DNA of 64,000 nt from Ancistrus triradiatus. Lineage: Eukaryota; Chordata; Actinopteri; Siluriformes; Loricariidae. A program made the translations under genes and the position numbers. The notes beneath the pieces are model-generated. The model saw only the letters and a list, made by a program, of their open reading frames with translations. It searched no databases and was not told the DNA's origin. The DNA lies in NCBI GenBank assembly GCA_025084515.1, contig JAJAGP010001675.1, forward strand, positions 105,673 through 169,672, in the 5' to 3' direction. Each line of letters begins with the position of its first letter. Within the stretch, counting starts at the first letter, position 1. Below are positions 56,191-64,000 of the stretch, in pieces.

Positions 56191-56595
56191 GGCTTGTTAT
56201 CGTGGCCATTAATCTGTGAAGAGTCTGTCCATGTGGCGGTTCTTTCCACATTCCAGTGTCAGTAATGTTTGTGACTTGGTGGAGAGAGGTAGAGAAACAA
56301 ACAAAAAAAAACAGTTCAAGTGGCAGTCAATCCAGTTATTGAGGCTACACTAAAGCTAGTTTATTTTAGCCTGACAGAAGGCTAACGGTGCTGCTCTGGT
56401 GCTGATGTTTAATTTTTAGGAGATGTTTTATCATTACTTGATCATGTGCTGTTACTCTGACCCAAGAATGTTCCGATTGTGGAGGCAGAACCTTCACAAA
56501 GAGACACTAAATTCAGGATCCAGGATCACTGGAACTAAAACTGATGTTTTTAATGCTGTATATAGCATGTGTTATGTGCGCCAAAGTTTTTGTAC
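56190..56595. repeat. Flanking block X, copy downstream of gene B
   Basis: It matches 59045-59440 ('attgaggctacac', 'cctgacagaaggctaacgg', 'ggtggagagaggtagagaaa') and the shorter A copy at 28400-28725. It is cut by the transposon beginning at 56637. Confidence 0.75.
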
Positions 56596-56636
56596 ACCCT
56601 CTGAGGTAAGCGATCAGGGGCGTGAGGCAGGGGTAT

Positions 56637-57071
56637 AGGCTCTATGCACGCTTGTCTTCCGGGTTCTCTTATACCGGCAGACCAACTTCCGGTTTTAAAT
56701 GCCGGACACTGAACACGTATCGTTAAAACACGATTATCTTATTATTAATACTATTAATAATCCTAATAATCAAGTCAAAGTCAAAGTGAACTTTATTGTC
56801 ATTCAGACTATACAGCTGGGAGTGTACATCTGAGCGAAATAGCTTTTCTCCAGTCTCCGATGTGTAAGAATAACAAGGGTGTAGAGACGAGAGACTAATA
56901 TATATATATACACACATAAATAGAGGAAAAACAAAGAATAATAATAAAGATACAACAATGTACACAACACATATAGACATACATACACATGTGCATAAGC
57001 ACATATACACGATTAAAATACTGAGGTATATATACACGTATTTACACACGTGTTATACAGGTATATACACA

Positions 57072-57130
<59 letters not shown>

Positions 57131-57141
57131 ATGTATGTGTG

Positions 57142-57182
<41 letters not shown>

Positions 57183-57253
57183 AAATACATGTATACATAT
57201 ATATATAGTGCAATAGCATTCATTTCTATTCAATGTGCAATATATATATGCGC

Positions 57254-57345
<92 letters not shown>

Positions 57346-58024
57346 TATATATATATATTATATGACACTTGTATATATATATTATATATATATCTATATC
57401 TCTATATATCTATATCTATATATATATATATATATATACGTATATGTGTATATATATCTTGCACATTGAATAGAAATGAATGCTATTGCCACATTTTCAC
57501 AGTATGTATTACTTATAATGTATTATAATGTATTACCTAATGATTTAGAGGGGACACAAGTCTCCTTAGTCATGTCACAATGGCTGTTTCAGGCTGCAGA
57601 GTTTCATACCCTTGCGACTAAGCTCACATTTTCATTTTCATTTTTCATTCTCAGTTCATGTCCAAAGCAGTGAAATGGACACTACAGACCTTTGTGTGTT
57701 TTGGTGATTTGAATGTTATCCCTCTTGATGTTGACAAGAAATTTCTTTCTGATCTCCTCGTCCAGCGGAAACGAATGAAAACTCACAAGAGAATTATACC
57801 TTGCCTGACACCGAACAACAACGGGACAGAACAATGTTCTGATGCCCCTCGTTCTTGTTTTTGAAATCGCAAAACGTTATTCCTCATTATGCGAATGTAA
57901 ATCTCTGTATTCCCAGCACTTCAGAACTTTCTTTACAGTCGCCTATGCTGACCGGAAGCTGGAATGCCGGTATAAACACTAACGGAAACGCGTCATGTAC
58001 TCTCAGTGCATAGAGCCTATTGCC
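56637..58024. mobile_element. DNA transposon with inverted ends, interior full of microsatellites
   Basis: The ends are inverted: 'ggctctatgcac' (56638) and 'gtgcatagagcc' (58011-58022), flanked by TA on both sides. The inner 'ccggcagaccaacttccgg' and 'gaccggaagctggaatgccgg' parts are also inverted. The interior has an 'aagtgaactttattgtcatt' fish repeat (near 56780) and a large (ta)/(gt) tract at 57060-57440. I see no clear transposase. Confidence 0.55.
57065..57445. repeat. Compound GT/TA microsatellite
   Basis: Long (gt)n and (ta)n runs with 'gtat' variants. Confidence 0.95.
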
Positions 58025-59044
58025 CTGGATTGGCCAATGAGAAGTTGATTCGGTATCAAGTCCCTCCTCTTGCTGGTCGCATCCTTTATTTTCACCGTAT
58101 GTTGGTATGCATCGATACAGAGGCTATAACTTTGGATTAATATAATTTGAGTATCTAAGATGTCTAAGTGTATCAAATGCGAATCGAAATTTCTCAAAAT
58201 TACATGTTTAGCTGCGGGAGTTCAGTTACTAGGTTCCGATTGTTGAGAGCACCTTGAATCTACAAACTATAACATGATTAAGGTACTCTAAACTACAGCC
58301 AATACATTTGCTATTTTTTAGAGAAATAATGAAATCATTAATACCAGATGTAGGACACAGTACATCCTTAATAACAACTTGCGTTCCTGGTCCTCTATAA
58401 GTGTGAATAAGTATGAATCACTAGCTGATCGATGCAAGACGCTCTGTAGAGATTATACGCTAATAATTTCCTAACTACGACACAAAGTTGGACCATATTG
58501 AGTATGAAATGGTCATTACACTAAAGACATTAAACAAATAGACATGAACATATGTGAGGAGTCGGGGACATGGTGTATATATGTATATGAACGAATATCC
58601 CTGGTCAAATTACTTATAAGAAAGGGGCAGGGAGTGTGTGGGTGTGGGTGTTTGGACTCGTTGCAAAGCAGTTTTCAGGTGTTTTCTCGCTGAATGATCC
58701 ATGTAGAGGTAATCTAGTCCCAACAAAAGTTAATACTGATATTAAGAATATATGTCTTAAAAAGGCTGAGGTCCTCAGGTCGTATTTTTTTCAGAACTGT
58801 CATTCCTGGCTCCGGTATGTCTGGATACCGGCACATCTATGCGTCGTAAAAGCAAAAAGTGGGAAGGCATCTTTGTTTTTTGTTTTCTTTGCAAAAGTCA
58901 GGCCAGACTTGTCCTAGAGTGGAGGGAGTCTGGTGTAGAAAGTGTCAGAAATTCTTTTAAAACTAACATATTTGCTTAGTTTACGATGGTTAGATGCAGG
59001 GGTTATCGACAACTGGGCCAGGTCCTCAATTTTTTCTGTTGGTT
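58025..59044. other. No recognised gene
   Basis: Open frames near 58636-58917 show no known domain. I see only ordinary AT-rich sequence. Confidence 0.35.
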
Positions 59045-60480
59045 TAAATATTGGATTTGTTATCGTGACCATTAATCTGTAAAGAGTCTGTCCTTTCCAC
59101 GTTCCAGTGTCAGTAATGTTTGTGATTTGGTGGAGAGAGGTAGAGAAACAAAAAAAAAAAAAAACAGAGTTCAAGTGGCAGTCAATCCAGTTATTGAGGC
59201 TACACAAAGCTGGTTTATTCTAGCCTGACAGAAGGCTAACGGAGCTGGTCTGGTACTGATGTTTAATTTTTGTTGTTTTATCATCACTGGATCATGTGTT
59301 GTTACTCTGACCTAAGAATGTCCCGATGGTGGAGGCAGAAGCTTCCGAAAGAGCTACTGAATTCAGGGTCCAGGATCACTGGAACTTAAACTGGTGCTTT
59401 TAATGCTGTATATAGCATGTTATTTTTATATTCTCTGCACTATTTTTATACTTTTTGTAGCTTTACTTTCTTTATGTGTGCCGCAGTTTGTGTAACTTAA
59501 CCTTATAAGCTTCATTTTGAAGCACATTCCACATGTTAGTATTACCTGGATATGATGTGATATAGTGATATAGTGATTCAGCTTAAGCTCAGGAGCAACA
59601 TTAGAACATGATCTGATCTTCAGCAGCTAATGATTATGAGAACCACACATCACATGACTATCTACTGCTTCCATCTGGTTAGGTTAATGGTGGTTTAGTT
59701 CAGTTCGATGCTGATCTGGTCGGATATTACAGCAGGTGTGATATTACAGCAGTATTATGTGATGTAACAGTAACACTGCCTAAGGTTCAGCAGCTACACT
59801 AAACAGGATTACCCGCTGCTATTTTATCAGGTCACAAAGCCAGAGAACAAACAGGGATTAAGGAACAAGTTGGTTATGTTTTTTATATATGTTTAGCAGG
59901 ATCATTATTGTAAGATAACTTATTAAACATGTTTCACTGAAATGTGATCTCTGAGCTACAGAATGATTTGTTTCAGGGTTTACAGCGTTTCTGAGTAACT
60001 GCTAGCATTAATGCCTCATGTTTAGTTACCCGGTGTTAAATGTAAATACCTGCTGCTTCTGAGGTATTTTGTTGTTCAGACAGTAAGTCATTCTGTTTAT
60101 TTGTTTGTTTATTGTTGTTTGATTGATTGGTTTTGTGTATCCTGTGTGTAACACAGCCATCAATAAACTATACTGCAGGCCACAGTCTGTGCTTTTTACT
60201 GAGAAAGAGTGTAAGTGAAGGTTCAGCTGATAAAAATGTTTTAGGAACCCCGGTCCTAATTCTGGATCTGTGATGATGCAGTGAAAGCTGTGCCTCAAGA
60301 ACATTACATACGTTATTATTCTAATTATTATTTGTTATTGATGATGATGACGATGATGATGTTAATGTTATCTGTCTCTAATTGTAATTTGTGGAAAATT
60401 AGAGACGCGCTAAAAATCTAAGCAACCTTGAAGCTCTGAGTTTGTTTGGATTTATTTAAAGTCGCTTTCATCATCAATGG
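59045..60480. repeat. Flanking block X and its continuation, copy 3
   Basis: 59045-59480 matches block X. 59905-60470 matches 30105-30660 downstream of gene A ('gtaagataacttattaaaca', 'tgcaggccaca', 'gtttgtttggatttat'). It precedes the class I relic, so the order differs from A, where the block follows the gene. Confidence 0.7.
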
Positions 60481-60899
60481 ACCTTTTAGTGACAGACACA
60501 CAAGGTTACTTCGTTACACGGTTTATATTGATTGGGCCAATTTAGTGTAATTAGTAAACCCACGTGGACATGGGGAGGACCCAGGCCGCTCCACGTGGGA
60601 TTGGATTCAGGACCTTCTGGCTGTGAGGCGCGGTGCTACCCAATGAGAACCATGCTAGTAAAAAGCTTTGTGGGGTTTTTTGATTTTACTTATGTATATG
60701 TTTAAGGCAGTAAAGTATTATTTGTAAGAACTTTTACTTTCTATAGGTGAGATAATTGATTTTACACAAAGCTAAATCTCAGAATAGAGGAACAGTCGCA
60801 ACAAACAAAGGAGCAATGTCCCGGAGTGCAGGAAGTAACAGCTCAGTCTGAATAATGACAAATACAAACCCTTAATGTTCTTATTTCTGTCAAGAACAA

Positions 60900-60998
60900 T
60901 GTACAGTGGATCTGCAGAAGTGTATCGATGGGTTAAAGAAGTGTGTGTCTTATGGAAGAGAGTCTCTGGAGAGGAAAGCTAGAGTGTATGATCTCTGA
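60900..60998 (+). pseudogene. MHC class I alpha2 exon relic (third copy)
   Basis: The frame reads KCIDGLKKCVSYGRESLERKA, matching the C-terminal end of exon 3 of genes A and B (ECIDWLKKCVSYSRETLERK). The Trp is replaced by Gly. A 'gctagag' follows in place of the donor 'ggtagag'. No other class I exon is nearby, so it is an isolated relic. Confidence 0.85.
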
Positions 60999-61164
60999 GC
61001 ATTAGGGAATTTAAAATAACACTTGCATGTAATTCCTGTTTTTAAATCAGTGATAGGTTGGGTTTAGATCTGTTCCCTCCCTCTGTTTATCCTAAATCCT
61101 GAGTGTAAGATCATTACACACCAGAACTTCATAATCTAAAGCACTGTACATACACAGTACACAG

Positions 61165-61475
61165 TACGGTACAGTGACATTTAGCACCGTCACCTCACAG
61201 CTCTGGAGATCCCCATTTCGAGTTTGATTCCCAGCCTGGACTTTGTGTGTGAAGTTTGCATGTTCTCCCCTCATCTGCTTTTCTTCCAGGTTCTCCGATT
61301 ACCTCCCACGTTTAAAACTCATTCATTAGGTTATTTGCTGACTGAAATATCGGTATCTGTGTGTGTTACCGTGTGCTCTGCGATGGATTGGCGCCCTCTA
61401 TGGTTGGATCCGGTCCTGCACCCTGGGCTCCCTGTTAATCTTTTTCTCCCGTGCGACCCTGAGTTGGATTAAGCA
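61165..61475 (+). mobile_element. Fish SINE/LINE tail
   Basis: It contains 'agcaccgtcacctcacagc', 'gaagtttgcatgttctcccc', 'gcgatggattggcgccctc' and 'gtcctgcaccctgg', a well-known teleost repeat order. Confidence 0.7.
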
Positions 61476-62900
61476 GGTATGAACATGATTTTATAGGTAA
61501 ACTGAATGGTTAGTATAAAGCAGTGCAGCTTGAGACGAATATTTACCCATGCTGCAATGCCTGATATTTTGTAGGCTAATAAATGGTATTTTATTGCTAT
61601 TACGGTTTATCGGAATATGATTTGTAGATCTGGCTTCCATTTACACGAGAGCGTAGTGTGAAGTTACATGAACAGCTTCAAGTTCACCAGTAGATGGCGA
61701 TGCTCCTGCGTTACTGCGAGTCTCCAGACCCCTGTGAAAACGCTGCAACACAACAAATGCACCATATTAGTGTTTCTTTAAAGTGTAAACCTTTTGTAAG
61801 TCTTTGAATCTCAGTTTTAAATCATTAAATGATAGACGAGGGCAGGTGTTCAGCTTTCTGGACTTATTATCAAAGAGCGTAACTTCAAGTCTGACATGGA
61901 AACAGTCAAAAATAATTGTGGTTTTCTCTAAGCTGCATTATACAGCGGGTGATGTGACAGTCAGTGTCTTTGAGCTGGAGTATTCCATCCAACTTCGTGC
62001 TATGATATTTAACATGACATTATTCCTCAGGTTAACACTGGATGTAAACTAGCATTCAGGAGTATGAGTGTGGAATCACTAGGAAATGTCACTGTTTGGA
62101 AATAACTGATAAATGTTTAATGAAGGCATCAGTAACATGATTAAAATATAGCCAAGATTTATTTACTAATGTTGCAAATGACAGATTTATAGGTTGTTAT
62201 TCACATCTGACCCCATTTTGTCAGCATCACTTCAGTGCCCTAATGGATAAATAGTTTATAGTGAGTCCTTGGGGGAAAAAACACTTGGTTTGAAACTTGA
62301 GAAGTAAAAGAAGATTTAATAAATGTTGCTACTGAATAACAGAGGACACACGTGTAGATGATATGAAACATGTTTTTCACCACTTTTTGTCATTCAAGTA
62401 GGTCAAAATTAAGTTGGAGTTTTTTGAAAATGACTCTGAAACAAAACAAACAGGTCACATTTTGCAAGATACAATTATACAACACAACACTAGACAAGTG
62501 TAAACAGGACTGTATGCAACAAAACCGGACTGAGATGGGACAGTACTCGTCAGATATTGTAATCTTAATTGCAATAAGATTAAATGCAGCATAAAAAAAA
62601 GATAACTCTAAATGTATAAATAGATAGATAATAAAAGCCCTCGTCCCTCCTCTGTGTGCATCCTCATTGTTTCCAACAACTGGTCAAATTTTTAAAAAGG
62701 TTTGTTTTAACTGCCATAAATATTACTCATGTCATACTCTGATGTTTTGTTTAATTTTTTTAAAATGTATTTTCTTGAATATTGATTTACTTGGCAACAA
62801 CTACTTGCATTAGTAGCTAATATGTAATGTCTGTGATGCGATTGGACAATTTTAAGACACAGCAGAGATGTGAAATGTTAAAGTTTGGAGAGGGGTCTGG
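61476..62900. other. Intergenic, no recognised gene
   Basis: AT-rich sequence with only short open frames. 61690-61740 ('agtagatggcgatgctcc') looks like a fragment of a common repeat. Confidence 0.4.
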
Positions 62901-62929
62901 CTGCAGCCATGCACTCTCAGCCCCACATG

Positions 62930-63010
62930 CACTGCCAGACTATTCATGACGTCAGTGCACGGTCAGACCGGAAGAGGAAATGCGTAGCGTTTGTTGACCT
63001 TTATTGAAGA
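62930..63010 (+). promoter_or_regulatory. Possible CpG-type promoter with CRE and ETS-like motifs
   Basis: It contains a complete palindromic CRE core, 'tgacgtca' (62948), and an ETS-like 'accggaag' (62969) within 30 bases. This is the usual motif combination of TATA-less housekeeping promoters. No start codon or exon could be confirmed downstream in the window, so the direction is uncertain. Confidence 0.3.
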
Positions 63011-63579
63011 AGAGAAAGGAATACGGTAGCTGTACGTGGATCAGTTGTAATATTTGTTTGTGAATAATGATATGTTTAGACAGCGATGTTTCAGCACCTG
63101 TGTTTGTCGTTGTACGCATTCGCGTTGTTGATTGAATGTTAGATTCGCTCATTTTGATCGTATTATTAATAATAACGTTTTGTTGACGATGTCTAGATAG
63201 CCGTTAGCTAGCTGGCTAATGTAAGCGTTTCAGATGTCTTTTTGGATTGAGTGATAAATCCGTCACTAAAACAGGCTTTTTCTCTGTTAACTTTCTGCAG
63301 TAGTAACTTTTCTCTACAGCAAATATCTCCAATTAGACACGTGTCCTTTATTCAGCCAACAAAGATACTGAACTAACAGATAAAGGGAAAGTTCTTTGTT
63401 GTTAATGCTGTGATACACTGTTTGCTTTTTCTTTTCTGTTTGCTTTTAAAGATGCATCAGTCAATATTTAGTGCAGATACTAAATGTTCAGTGTGAGTCA
63501 AAGTGAGCCTTAGTGTATTTTATATTCATTACATTTAAAGTGATATACTGTATTTAAAGGGTTTTGTTGTTTTACTTTT

Positions 63580-64000
63580 GACCAAAATGGCTTATAGCTC
63601 AAGAAAATCCAGTATCTCAAATTATTAGACTATTTCATGTGATCAGACAGAAAAGAATGTACAATACAGAAATGTCCAACTTCTTACAGGTACTGTAATT
63701 TGTACACTGTATTTGGTTGGAGCTCGTTTACCATGAGTTACTGCACCAGTGCAGCATGGCATGGAGCCAATCAGCCTGTGGCACTGCTGTGAGATGTTAG
63801 TAAAGCTCAGGGTGCTTTGATAGTGGCCTTCAGCTCATTTGTATTGCTGGGTCACTGTTTCTTATCTTTCACTTAACAATACCCCAAAGACTGTCTATGG
63901 GGTTCAGGTCCAGAGAGCTGACCAACCAGTCAAGCACAGTTTATCATGGTCAGCAGATTGTTTGGTAGTACTTTTGGCACTGTGGGCAGGTGCTAACTCC
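63580..64000 (-). mobile_element. Tc1/mariner relic at the right edge
   Basis: The phrases 'gtctatggggttcaggtcca' and 'gaccaaccagtcaagcacag' are on the plus strand. On the minus strand they read as a degenerate 'TGW..SSLDLNPIDSLWGI' block, typical of the third catalytic region. The left portion 'ttattagactatttcatg' resembles the terminal repeat of such families. It continues past the window. Confidence 0.65.

Noticed and set aside
56723..57311. Tyr/Ile-rich open frames near 57 kb
   Set aside because: They are translations of TA and GT tracts.
62952..63152. Minus-strand 66-codon frame
   Set aside because: It overlaps the probable promoter region and has no recognisable domain.

Overview
The window looks like teleost fish genomic DNA. 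The evidence is spliced vertebrate immune genes with GT-AG introns, fish-type Tc1/mariner, hAT and Ty3 elements, esterase-bearing LINEs, tRNA-derived SINEs and long CA/TA microsatellites. An otophysan such as a catfish or characin is plausible, but the sequence does not settle it. Host coding sequence is sparse. Most of the window is nested transposable elements. One assembly gap of N's lies at 15031-15130.

Layout. 1.2-3.1 kb: a Tc1-like element abutting the end fragment of another Tc1 family. 4.3-6.2 kb: a small plus-strand immunoglobulin V-set receptor gene with an ITIM-like tail. 8-15 kb: a CR1/L2-type LINE (zinc finger, coiled coil, SGNH esterase ORF1, then endonuclease) split by an LTR retroelement that carries a gag fragment and three tandem-repeat families. 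16.4-23 kb: a minus-strand multi-exon gene with a C48/Ulp1 cysteine protease, broken by a premature stop; one intron holds an insertion with LTR ends and a 5-bp target duplication (19446-21442). 24.8-28 kb: a complete seven-exon MHC class I gene (A). 32-39 kb: a composite region with two 60-bp-arm palindromes, a decayed Ty3/gypsy element with a perfect 5-bp target duplication, and an apparently intact two-exon Crypton-like (DUF3504) tyrosine recombinase gene on the minus strand. 43.8-44.8 kb: a hAT element with an 8-bp target duplication. 45.3-53.6 kb: a second class I gene (B), enlarged by a LINE in intron 1 and by an I-type LINE plus a solo LTR in its last intron. 53.9-55.3 kb: a complete Tc1-like element. 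56-61 kb: duplicated flanking blocks, a microsatellite-filled DNA transposon and a relic of a third class I exon. 61-64 kb: LINE/SINE tails, a possible promoter and another Tc1-like relic.

How parts relate. A and B are tandem paralogues of one class I unit. The block downstream of A recurs twice downstream of B, and an exon-3 relic at 60.9 kb shows that a third copy once existed. By eye, most conserved peptide-terminus anchor residues are changed in both genes, so they are probably non-classical. Gene B has further damaged splice sites for its cytoplasmic tail.

The most unusual part is 32-39 kb, where a tyrosine recombinase gene sits beside long conserved palindromes whose inner flanks are themselves inverted repeats. 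All assignments were made by reading the sequence. No database search was run.
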